NCBI GenBank assembly: GCA_012934845.2
Contig: WNNJ02001588.1
Location: 62,001-126,000, forward strand
DNA: 64,000 nucleotides
Source of the DNA: Pomphorhynchus laevis
Taxonomy: Eukaryota > Acanthocephala > Palaeacanthocephala > Echinorhynchida > Pomphorhynchidae
Direction: 5' to 3'
Both the position numbers and the translations under genes were made by a program. Shown in pieces: positions 47,968 through 59,219 of this stretch. The notes under the pieces were generated by a model. That model saw nothing but the letters and a program-made list of their open reading frames with translations, was not told the DNA's origin and did no database searches. The number at the start of each line of letters is the position of its first letter. Within the stretch, counting starts at the first letter, position 1.

Positions 47968-49100
47968 CGAAAATGGCAAACACACCTGGTACTTCGGTTC
48001 TTTGCATATTACAACGGAGGTATAATCGTTATACACTCGCATCGCAAAATAAAGAATTGAGTGCATTGACCGAGTAATTAAAATAACACATTAATTTAAG
48101 ATAATTTTAAAATTATCTTTAATTTGAAGACGAATATTTTTTTCAATTATCAGTTACGGAAATGACAATCCCATTACACCTATCTACGCACAATTTTATG
48201 ACTTGACTTGAAACTAGTTGGTTAAATCAGTCACGCGCGAAGCCTCTATTCTACTATCCCTATATAGACGACATATCAATACTATGACATATTAGGCCAT
48301 ATAGCCATAATGCACTAAATCGATAATTTATGGAATTCTCGACAACCTATGAATCTTAATAGATTGTAACCGATGGTTCCAGGCTAACACAACTCAAATT
48401 CACTCATACATGTATCCATATTTATTGCAGATAGATCGTTTGAGACAACAGTCTAAAGAAAGTTAAATCCATTCATGAGGATGCCACCATTTTTCTAGTA
48501 CTACCATTTCATCCGAGAGTCGGTGATATTGAGAGTTACAATTGACAAATATTTATCAAAGCAGCTCCAAATGTACTAAAAATTCGCTTGCATATATGCT
48601 GCATATATGTTCAACTTCGAATTGAAATAATCAACTTAGAATATTGTTGAAATAAATATTTCTTTAAAAATAATAGCATTGTTATAGATATTATCTGTTT
48701 AGATTATTCGTAAAGGTACCATCTATTTGGCAAACGTCGGAAAAACGCTTTAAAGGCAGCAAGTTCTTAAATTGCTATAAGAAAACATTTATTTGAAAAA
48801 CTTAAATACTATATTGTTGTATGCTGTATGGATTTTCGTTTAGGCAAAAGTGAGGTTCTGCGAGCTCTATAAATGTAGATCACTGCAGTTTAATATTCAA
48901 AATGTCTATTATGAAATGACCAAATCTTCATTCATATTTTCTTTTGAATGTTCAGTATAAATAAAATATTATTCGTCTTGATGTTTTTCATTTAAAAATG
49001 ATGCACCCTTTTTAAAGATTTTTAAATACGGACGTTTTATTGTATATTGAGACACAAGAATTTTTACCACTAAACAATATTCTTACAATATCATCATCAA
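47968..49100. repeat. Exon-bearing unit, copy C (shortened)
   Basis: This matches copies A and B from AAATGGCAAACACACCTGG onward but lacks several hundred bp around the AGAAGCTGGTAC segment. A detached piece of that segment is at 47835-47905. It is followed by the exon at 49150-49215. Confidence 0.88.
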
Positions 49101-49149
49101 AGTTTATTAAATTATAACCGCATTTAATTTAAATATAACTGTTACTTAC

Positions 49150-49215
49150 AAACTATGAGAATTAGCATAAATAACCATTGATGAGTGTGTATCAAAGTAA
49201 GTATCGTCAAACGTT
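49150..49215 (-). CDS. Repeat exon (66 nt), copy C unit
   Basis: A TTCAG acceptor, the only CAG in the set, and a GTAAGT donor flank it. The peptide starts TFDDTYFDTHSSMVI and continues YANSHS. It is more diverged than the copy A and B exons but open in the same frame. Confidence 0.82.
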
Positions 49216-49526
49216 CTGAATGATTGAAAATTGTAGGTGGTTCGTTAAAGACGAATATCATATAAAGATATCATATTATTTGTATCATTTCATATCATAT
49301 TATTTTTTTTTTAATTTTTCTAAAAAATGTTTTAAATTTTTTTTAATTTACAAAATTAAGACACAACTTCAAATGTTCATTAAATTGTAACACAATAATT
49401 TATTTACTTTAAATGAAGTAAATAAAATATAAATATTATCATTCATAATACACTATCTTTATAAGAATCAGTAACCAAAAATTTGATAAAGTCTCTAAAT
49501 TTTTATTTTAGACTTTATAATTTTCA

Positions 49527-50199
49527 TCGGATACATATATTATCTAAATATAAATTAGAAATATATTATCATATATTTATATTAACATATAAATATAAAT
49601 ATATTAACATATATCATCTAAATTATATATTATCAGCACAAATAAAATGATTACTAATTGATAATAATAAATAACCGAATAAAAGCAATATATAAATGAC
49701 ATTATATTGATATCAATTGAAATATCTGTAAAATTGTTTGATTTACTGTTTTGAATAAATAATATGCAGTGATATTAGCGAAGATTTTTAAATCCTGACG
49801 TTGTATCATATATACAACGAATATGGATAGTATTGCCAAAAACAATAACATGTATGTAGACAAAAATTATTGAAATTTAACAAATGATCAATATTTTCAA
49901 ATCTTTATTAACATTAAAGGTTCAACTATAACAAAAAATGAATATTCTTGATGATAATATAATATTAAAATTAACAAATTATTATTTACAATTATAGCAA
50001 ATTCAGCTAACTGAGTTAATATAATTAAAACTGTAATCAAAACTATTATATATTTAAATAAAATTAGTTAACTGAGTTAACTAATTTAATATAATTATAA
50101 TATAAAACATATTACAAATATTATTAAAATTTCTAAAGTAAGGAGAATAAATATTTTTGTTATTATAAAGTTACATATAAGTCGCTTTAGTTACATCAA
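49527..50199. repeat. Segmental duplication, partner 2041-2713
   Basis: Same orientation and nearly identical by eye over about 670 bp. Its flank leads to the decayed exon at 50549-50600, whereas the partner leads to the intact exon 2824-2889. Confidence 0.85.
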
Positions 50200-50548
50200 A
50201 AAATCGAAAGGTAAAGACATTGCACAATCACAGCATTTTCAGGGCTACTAAATCAGTATCACGTTAGATAGTATGACTTTGTTATTAGTGATTAAAGATC
50301 TGAAAATTTTTAAACTGTATAACACGGAATTGTGCAATATATTTATTTTTATCCGTCACATTACTTTTAGCTTTGCATCAGCGTTAAATGCAAGTTTTAA
50401 ATTCGAACACACCAAAAAATTTAGAAATATAATTTAAACGATAAAAAGGATAAAAAGATGAAGATAAAAGATAAAGATAAAATTTATTACATAAAAAGAT
50501 GATAAAAATCCGACAAAAAATGCTTACTTGAAAATCACTGCTACTTAC

Positions 50549-50600
50549 ATCAGCAGTAATTACAACTGAAGTGTGTGAATCAAAGTGAAATTTCGTAATA
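50549..50600 (-). pseudogene. Decayed repeat exon (52 nt)
   Basis: Donor GTAAGT and an AAG acceptor are kept, and DSHTSVVITAD is readable, but internal deletions leave 52 nt, not a multiple of three, with a frame change in the first half. It would shift frame if spliced in. Confidence 0.7.
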
Positions 50601-51031
50601 CTTAATTAATTTAATTCCACAAAGATATAATTGCTACCAAATCAGGATAACATCAAATATGAATTATAAAAATAATTATAATTATGAAAAATAATATTAT
50701 GAAATAATTATTATATAAATAATTTGACAATAATTTAGAAAGAACGCTGTGCATGGGAGTTGTTAAAAATAAAATCAAAAATGCTGAGAGAAAAAGATTT
50801 ATACACAAAAAAATATAAAACAATTTATAGTCGAAAATTGCATTTGTTTCATTTTGTAGACATTAGTATTTATTTAAATCTTACTTTATTTGCAAGTTTT
50901 AGACAGTTTGTCTTTTTAAATCATATTCTTTAAAAATGACAAACCGTTAGTTGTTTTTAAAGTTTAAGGACGAACTTTTATGGAAAACATTATGGCATAA
51001 AAATGCTAATTTGTAAGCCATTGTAACTTAC

Positions 51032-51097
51032 ATATAACGAGCATCGGCAATAATTTCAGTTGAAGAGTGTGCATCGTGGAAAGTCTCGTAGAACTTA
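51032..51097 (-). CDS. Repeat exon (66 nt), type A
   Basis: A TTTAG acceptor and GTAAGT donor flank it. It is the only exon whose first base is T rather than A. The peptide starts KFYETFHDAHSSTEI and continues IADARY. It is separated from the next upstream exon by a 495-bp intron. Confidence 0.82.
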
Positions 51098-51592
51098 CTA
51101 AATATAAAAATTAAAAACTTTAATGGGTAAATTGCTATTAGAATTGTAGAGTTATATACAAAATGCCTAAATTAGGAACAAATAAAATAAAAACAAATAC
51201 GATGGTTGAATAGACAACAAAAGATAAAATAACATGATAGCATAACTTTCAGAAATATTTGTCATCATAAAGAGTTTGACAAAATAAGAAATTCCGGAAG
51301 AAATCTGTACACAATAACAACTTTAAATTGAGATTATACATTTTAGTAGGTTAAAGGTTTTCATGAAGGTTGGCGACAATGTTAAATAACGATAATTTAA
51401 TTGCTGTACAATTTAAATAAAAATAGATAGCGAGTTTATGAATAAATGGTTCAGTATTACTGAGCATTTTACAATATAAAATCACTCTGGAAGAATGCTG
51501 AGTATGAAATTACACCGTTTGAAATACAATCGGAAAAGTTGAGACTATCAATTATACAAAAACGTTCTTGTTTTTACATTCATGCTACTTAC

Positions 51593-51658
51593 ATTAAACG
51601 AGCACTAGCGGAAATACCAATTGTACAGTGAGCATCGAAATGAGTATAATAGAACTTT
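51593..51658 (-). CDS. Repeat exon (66 nt), type A
   Basis: A TTTAG acceptor and GTAAGT donor flank it. The peptide starts KFYYTHFDAHCTIGI and continues SASARL. It is close to 51032-51097 and 23436-23501 in sequence. Confidence 0.83.
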
Positions 51659-51794
51659 CTAAATATAAACATTTGAATAGAAAAACGAAAGTAGTGCGTT
51701 AAATAACAATTATCAATTATTTACAAATTTCTAATGTAGAGAATTAATCGATCAAAATATTGAAAAGGAAATGGTTATCAGAAATTAAGATGAT

Positions 51795-52610
51795 TATCAA
51801 AACTAAGTCTAACGTTTGTTAGACCTAAGTAAACATTGTGGTGTAATGGTTGTTTTATTTGATCAAGGCGGAAAGGTAGTAGAACGGACCAAAAAGGAAG
51901 GAATGCGCAATCTGAATTACCCTAACTACCGAATGACAAGCGAAATAGAGGCCGAAAATAAAAGATTTCATAAAAAGTTCAATTTCATACGAGGCAAGTA
52001 AAAAAGTTTATTAACGGAAACGCAACCATAAACGATTGTATATTTTGCCAAAGCTACACAAACTATGAATATCTAGCCAAGATCATCCAATTATAAGCAA
52101 TAGCGCGGGAAAACGTCTCACAATATATTAATATTGGTCATTATTCAATCTATTTAAATCAATAACACCGAGATATTTCCACATAATCCTCCCACTAAAG
52201 AAATTCGCTTTTAACTTCATTGAGTTGACTTCTGACTTCATCGAGTCACAAAATACTTATATAGTTTAACAATAAAGAAAGAAGTTAAAAATTTTAAAGT
52301 TTAAGTGACAGTTGAGAACGATGGTAAAATTCTTTTCCTTGATGTCCAACTATATAAAGATGATCACCTTCTATGGCAAATTACAATGTATTAAAAATGT
52401 GAAGGCTCGAGAACGTTCATCAATGCAAACAGTTTTTATCCCGCGTGAAAGCTAAAACAAAGCTAAAAACAGAAATTTTGCTCTTTCAGTGTATTTTAAG
52501 AGTAATTTGTTACCCTAGACACGAAAAAAACCGAACAGATTACAATCCTAAAAATAAATGCAAACGAAGAGAAAAATGTAGTTAAACGTGAATACACGTT
52601 AATTCAGCAA
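51795..52610 (+). mobile_element. PLE remnant, N-terminal half to RT (decayed)
   Basis: LDLSKHCGVMVVLFDQGGKV near 51816 fits the KADKGGAVV box before the PLE RT. NDCIFCQSYTN near 52030, FLDVQLYKDDHLLW near 52340 and GSRTFINANSFYP near 52400-52440 follow the usual PLE order. Many breaks, so it is among the oldest PLE copies here. At 52628-52760 a non-coding repeat inverted relative to 28100-28350 follows. Confidence 0.65.
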
Positions 52611-53128
52611 CAACCTCTGCCTAGTGTTTAAGGATGGTCCGCGCAGCAATTCGATCTGGTAAAGAGCGTAAGCCTCAGATAATTAAGCAAAGTATCGGAA
52701 ACACCTCCAACGATCAGTGGGTACTTCATTCTACTGATGAGTGTTGACGGGTAATATTTTACCCAATGCACAGAACCTGCTATTGCAATAGATTCTAAAG
52801 CTGTCAGTCGTCTTTGATTCCAGTTTTGATCGTATTGGATATCTTCGGTGTAAGCCGGACTTCGAGCGATTAATATCTATTACATATATACATCATTTTC
52901 TCGTGGATAGAACATCTCTTCGCCGCAGCTTAATCTACTACAGCTGTTGTCAAAGTTACAATTGGTTAACAAGTTACATCTGATTTACAAAGTCTAGAAA
53001 CAATTTCTTTGCATTCATGCCAAAAAATTCAATATAGTCTACAAATTTGTAGTCTACAAAAGCTACTGCAAAACTTAATTCATAATATTAGAATTTAATT
53101 ATTAAAATTTAATTTTACATGAACTTAC

Positions 53129-53191
53129 ATCTCAGTAATGCCATTAATACTCAATGAAGTGTTCGATTTAAAGAATGTATTGGTAAATTCT
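53129..53191 (-). CDS. Repeat exon (63 nt)
   Basis: A TTTAG acceptor and GTAAGT donor flank it. The peptide starts EFTNTFFKSNTSLSI and continues NGITE. It is a type B unit like 5446-5514 and 39983-40048. The stretch 52761-53128 has no other recognised feature. Confidence 0.82.
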
Positions 53192-54298
53192 CTAAACAAG
53201 AAATCTGTAATTTTTGCTGTATATTTATTTAGAGTTAAATGACATTATATTTTGGTTAATTATATTTTGATTAATGACATTTTATATTGTTGCAGACATT
53301 GAATAAGATAAAGTATTATAATTTAATAACTGATAATTTTATAATTTTATAATTTACATAATTGTTGCAGACATTGAATACATAATATATACATAATATA
53401 ATTTGATTAAATTTTTGACACGCTGCATTGCTTGTTACTGAAGTTATTTATTGAATTTAATATTATAATAAAGTAAGTTAATGTGAAATGCTAATGCAAA
53501 TATTTTTTATAGAAATTTAAAATTATATAATTAAACTGCGATTTAATATTTCAAAAAATATTTTTTAATAAGAAACTTCTTATTAAGTTACCGCATATAC
53601 TTAATGTTGTTATCATTGTATCGTCTTTTAGGTCATTTTATGATAATTTATTTAGTTCATCTTGTTTTATATTTGTGATGTTGTCATCTCCCAACCTTCC
53701 TATGGTCAACATAGGAAATATACGGACAAACGGGCAATCGACTTGATAACCGTGTTGGGCAACACCATTGTTATATCAAAAGGTTAATAAATAAAACGGT
53801 TAATAGACGGTTAGTAACAAATATTACTTTATGTTATAAATAAATTATTAAATAAAGTTAATAATTTAAAATTATTTTATTCTTAATAACATATTTTAGT
53901 AATCTGATTTTATTCTAACAGGCTGTATTTTTACAATGGCATATTTTGTTAAATTGTCAAATCAGCAATATATACTTTGAATACCCATTACCTTACTTTA
54001 TGGTGAATTAATGTCGCCAGAAACTATTATTAATGATTAATTATAATCATTCATCAGTGTATCTATCAGTAATTAAGTCCATACAATAGGTAAAGCTAAG
54101 TAAAGATAAGTAACATCATTATCGTTGGTAATGATGCTGTCATTTTTTATTTTCTACACGCTGTCACTTTATGTAGAAACTAAAGAAACTCGTATGTTGT
54201 GAAGAACGAAAGTTTTGGTTATTTAATTCAAAAACGTAAAAAACGTATGATACAACGTATGATAAAACGTATGATACTTAAACTTTACTGCTACTTAC

Positions 54299-54364
54299 GT
54301 TAAAAAAGCATTCGCATAAATAGCCATTGAAGAGTGTCTATAGAAGTCAGTATCTTCAAACGAT
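54299..54364 (-). CDS. Repeat exon (66 nt), type A
   Basis: A TATAG acceptor and GTAAGT donor flank it. The peptide starts SFEDTDFYRHSSMAI and continues YANAFL. It ends in AC rather than AT, so the split codon would be ACA. Confidence 0.8.
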
Positions 54365-54479
54365 CTATATATTTAAAAAATAATGATTGTTAAACATGTG
54401 ATGCGATAAAGAACAATTATAATTTAATTAGTTTGACATTTTTACAATTTATCTAAATCTAAATTTTAAAAAAATTTAG

Positions 54480-57110
54480 AATTTGCTAAAGAGAGTATTC
54501 GGAAGAGAGTCTCGGAGACCTGTTTCCTTGCAGTAGAAATGTTGGACCATTGAAGGCTACAGGAACGGAAGATAACCGAACAAACCAAATCACTCTAAAG
54601 ACTCAACGGCAGATTGATCAATGGACGAAAATGCGAACAAGAGCTTCGGAAACCTGTTTCCTTACAGTAGCGATGTTGGATCATCCAAAGATATCGAAAA
54701 CGGGAGACAGCCGAACAAACAAACCAAGACAATAAAAATGACTATCAAAAAATTAACAACATAGTTAAAGGCAGTTGTACAGAGACAGCGAAAGCGGCAT
54801 TAACATCTGAAGCGGACAAGCCATCGTGTAGGAACGTGAAATGTCATCTCGCTTACGGAAAAGGAACTAAAATTAGTTGAAGAGATGGTTCGCTTCGGTC
54901 TTGAAATAGTCAGAGTGACTTCTCTTCACTATTCTGGAACTGAAACTAAACTTTTAGATCAAGGTTGGACCTTGAACTATTCGGAAGTTACCAACGAAAA
55001 GCGACGACAGGCGGGTGTAGTGATACTTACATGTTCCCGGCTGTCGTTCGAGGTAGATAGGTTTAACCCAGCGAACAAAAGGTTGGCGTCTCTGAGACTT
55101 TAGTCAAAGAGGTAAAGGGATAACTGTAATGTGTGCGTATGCTCCAACATTATCTCGGAATATGCAGCCTTCGTTGAAGATCTTAATGCTCTGCTTGATA
55201 GTATTCCTGTTGGAGATTCCCTCATTCTATTGGACGACTTCAATGCTCATGTTGGTAGCGACAGTAGCACTTGGAAGGGAGTGATGGGTAGAACGGACTC
55301 TCTGATCTGAATGCGAGTGGTGTTGAATTATTGCACTTTTGTTCTCGTAACAATTTGTGCATAACCAACACAATGTTTGAACATAGGGAGATCTATAGGT
55401 GTACACGGCATCAGGATTCATTATAGAAATTCTGTAATTCTGTAAATGAAGAAAACTGGCATCTATCGATTGGCATTGAAGAAATTATTGGTTGTTGGAA
55501 AGAGCATTTTAGGAGTCCCTTTAATATGGTAGATGCACCTTCTCTTGTAGAAGTAGAGACTTTATAACAATGTAAGAGTTCATCTCTTTGATAGAGGTCA
55601 TTGCTGTTGTTAAAAACTTCGTAATAGCAAGTCTTATATAGTAGACGAGCTTTGACCTGACGCTATAAAGGCTATCAACGTTGTTGGCATGACGTGGCTA
55701 ACATGAATCTTCAACGTTGCATGGAAGTCGGGCAAGGCTCCTAGTGAGTGGCGAACTGTGGTGGTGGTCTCGATCTTTAAAAAAGGTGACCGAAGAGAGT
55801 GTTCCGATTATCGAGGCATCACTCTTCTTAGCCCAACTGGTGAGCTGTTTGCTAGGATTCTTAGGTTAAGAATACGGCAAATAATTGAGAGACAGTTGCA
55901 AGAGGACCAATGCGGCTTTCATCCTGGTCGTGGGACTACGGATCCGCTCTTTACGCTCTCAACTCTCCTCGAACGGTCTTGGGATTTCGCTTAACCGGTC
56001 TACATGTGTTTTGTAGATTTAGAGAAGGCGTTCGACCGAGTTCCGTCAGAGAGGTTGTAGGAGGTACTAAGGTGGCATGAAGTACCACACTAACTTCGGG
56101 TTGCTCTGGATTCTCTGTATGAACAAAGTATGAATTTTATTCATGTTATAAGTAATAAGTCTAAACCATTTTCAGTAAGCGTTTGTCTTCGTCAGGATTG
56201 TACTTTGTCTCCACTTTTGTTCCTTGTTTACATGGACAAAATTACGAGGCAGGCAGCACAGAGGATGTCAGTCTTAAGTTCAGTTCCATCAGGAAATTAT
56301 CTCTGCTTTTTGCAGATGATGTTGTCTTGTTGGCTTCTTGACCTGATGACTTACAATACCGACTAGATCGATTCACGATGGAATGGCAAGCGGCAGGTAT
56401 GTCGGGTAGTACTTCCAAGACTGTCACTGTGTTCGACTCGGATTCAGGTGCCAATGTAAATCGGATTGTGAAAAGGTTCTTGTTGATGTGGAGGACTTCA
56501 AGTATCTAGGGTTATTGTTCTCGAGGAACAGCGGGAACATCGGTGAGATTGAGAAGCGAATTAGTACAGCAAACGGTGAAATGCGTTCTTTGTACAGGTA
56601 TGTCCTGATGAAGCGGAAGTTGAGTCTTCGGGCGAAGCTTTTGATTTACCACGCAATCTTCGTTTCTATCTTAACCTATGGTCATGAGCTTTTGGTTATG
56701 ACCAAAAAGATAATATCTCGGATACATGCGACGAAAATGGGGTTCCTTCGCGGTATGACCGATCTTAGCCTTAGATATAAGATAAGGAATTCGGTCATCC
56801 GGGATTGACTAGAAGTAAATGGCTGCTTCTCCACATCAAAAAAATTAGCTGAGGTAGGTAGAACACGTTCTGAGGATGTCTAGGGATCGCCTTCTTCGGT
56901 AGGTTTTCCAGGCCGGACTCTCTGGAAAGAGACCTCGAGATCGACATCAATACCGGTGGAAAGATTAAATCTCGAAACTAGCTGAAGATCGCCTTGAATA
57001 TCTAAAAGAGAACTCTGGTCTGTCGCCTAGGATCGCGATGTCTGGAGTAGTTTGGTTGGGGCACTGTCTCCACGACCCGACACCCGGACAAGTGGTTGAC
57101 AGAAAAAATT
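54480..57110 (+). mobile_element. AP-endonuclease LINE (RTE/CR1-like), decayed
   Basis: Two tandem ~115-bp leader units (near 54500 and 54615) come first. Endonuclease pieces follow (FVEDLNALLDSIPVGDSLIL and DDFNAHVGSDSSTWKGVMGR near 55170-55290). The RT then begins: FKKGDRRECSDYRGITLLSP at 55776, EDQCGFHPGRGTTDPLFTLS near 55910, CFVDLEKAFDRVPSERL near 56010, RQDCTLSPLLFLVYMDKI near 56190 and EDFKYLGLLFSRNSGN at 56490. The C-terminal VSVA-DRDVW-like end is near 57030. The gene order is complete, but at least eight breaks are present. Target duplication not found. Confidence 0.88.
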
Positions 57111-57599
57111 TTCTGTATTATTTGTTCATTCTTGTCACGAAATTGTTGTTGATATGTTAACTTTTTAAACAACACCAGATGTTATTACTAATACCTGAAG
57201 GTGATCAATATTGATAGTAGAAATATTGAAATCATTAAATAAAATGTTTTTAAGTGATTAATTACAGATTAATTGATTTATCGACTATTAATTATCAAAA
57301 TATTTTCATGTAGGGTAAACTAGGAAACAGTCTAAGCACAATGTTCACAGGAGAAAAAGTAAATGAAAAAATACAATTATAAAATGAAAGATAAAATTAA
57401 TAAATTAAAAGTTAGCTATATAATAAAAATCTATGCATAATGCATAATAACTTAGTAATAACTTAGTCTTGATATGCAAAAAGCTGAATTCTGTGTCCTA
57501 AAATAATCATCAAACTTTTGTCATTAGTCATTCGCTTTTAGCCTTTTCCTTTACTTTTCCACATTCGTAATCTACTACAGTAGATGATAATTATTTGGT

Positions 57600-58210
57600 A
57601 GAAACAAATATTACAAGTCATTGTTCTATAATGGATAAAAAGGGTATATCGATTAAATCAGATAATAAAACTATACCTATATTATATTGAAATCCAAAAT
57701 TACATAAAAATCCAATAAAACCTAGGTTAATATGTTGTGTTTTTAAATGTACATTAAAACCACTTTTGTTTATACGAATAAAATACTTAAAGTAATTAAA
57801 GCACACTTCAAATAATATTTTAAAGTAATCGAAATTAATACTGGTATAAAACACTATTTCAGTATTAATTCTACAAAAATAATTTTATAACACACAAAAG
57901 GAATACATTTTCAGAATATAAATACGTACGATTTTAGTACCAAATTATAGCTGACTTGTTTCTAAGCTTTATAGAGTGTGAATTTGTTCATAACTGTGTT
58001 AAAAATAAATCTAAGGTATATAAATATATGAAATATATGTTTCGATATATTGATGATATATGTGTATTTAATTCTAATAATTTTTATTCAATTAGTGAAC
58101 AAATTTATTCAGGTAGCTTTTTTTTCTTAAAAAAACAATATTGATAATAAATAAAGTATATATCTAGATATGAACATTAAATTAGCAAAAAATAAAAAAA
58201 AGTAATAATA
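57600..58210 (+). mobile_element. PLE RT fragment (decayed, internally deleted)
   Basis: PKLHKNPIKPRLICCVFKCT near 57700, then LFLSFIECEFVHNCV and MFRYIDDICVFNSNNFYSIS near 57956-58090. It belongs to the same family as 15746, 19880 and 62240. The part between TYDFST and IADLF is deleted. Several breaks. Confidence 0.82.
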
Positions 58211-58467
58211 ACAATAAAAACAATAAAACCTAGATAATTAAACCTTTGAAAATGCAAGTATATATGGTTCAATACATTAACAAAAAGTGTTTAAATGAAA
58301 TTTAATTAATAAGAAACAACAAAATTAAATAGCTTAAAAATGTAATTACATAATTTAATTACTCAATAGCTTAACAATCATTTAAATAATTTTACAATTA
58401 TGTATAGCATCATTGTTAGCAAACAAATGTTTTAAGACTGGTCGATTTAAAATTCAGTGCTACTTAC

Positions 58468-58533
58468 ATTAACTTGAAGTCACCAGAGAACGCAAGGGAA
58501 TAGTATGATTTAAAGACAGTATCGCGCATCTTT
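58468..58533 (-). CDS. Repeat exon (66 nt), type B'
   Basis: A TTTAG acceptor and GTAAGT donor flank it. The peptide starts KMRDTVFKSYYSLAF and continues SGDFKL. It is partner of 13799-13864 but substantially diverged (about half the residues differ) although the nearby intron is nearly identical. That contrast may reflect selection or gene conversion. Confidence 0.8.
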
Positions 58534-59219
58534 CTAAATATTTAAAATGATCCTTTTAACGAGAACAAAGCAACATGAAGTACTGCTTAATACTGCATAT
58601 TTCTATAGAAATATTATAAAATATAAATATTAAATATAAACCTAAAATGTAAATATAAATATTTAATATTAAAAATATTATTACATCGCACTGCAAATGT
58701 CGAAATTGTGATATTTAAAGGTGAATTATAATATATTTTAATGCAGTATGACAAATGAATAATTTAAAAAACATGATGTCGTGTCCAAATGACTATTTGG
58801 TTAAGCAATGAAAATGTGGAGATCTCATATTTCTCAATTAACATGCATCATCTTTAAATCCGTTACAACCATTAGACTCGATTTTAATTCAGCATGACTT
58901 ATTTTACTTAAACTTTTTAAAAATTAGAAGATTTAGAAACTTAAAAATAAAATATCACAATATATGGCTTTTAATATTTCTTTAAATTTCTATAATAATT
59001 AATAAAACAACATATTTGTATTAATAAATTAAGAATTCATTATGCGAGTATTTAACGTCGAAACAAAATTCTCTATTATCTAAAGCCTTAAATTATCTAA
59101 ACTCATTTGAAATACAAAACCCTATTTCCTATTCGAGAAATAAAATATTTTGAAATATTTTTATACCTGATATTGCCCCTGGATATTTAAAAATTTACAA
59201 CAGATCAGTATGGATATAT

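Noticed and set aside
53992-54057. Possible further 66-nt exon with GTAAGG donor
   Set aside because: Length and donor fit, but all three frames contain stops and only part of the pattern (VSGD) is visible. It may be an old relic.
57618-57854. 78-codon minus-strand open frame
   Set aside because: It is antisense to a PLE fragment with recognisable plus-strand motifs (PKLHKNPIKPRL).
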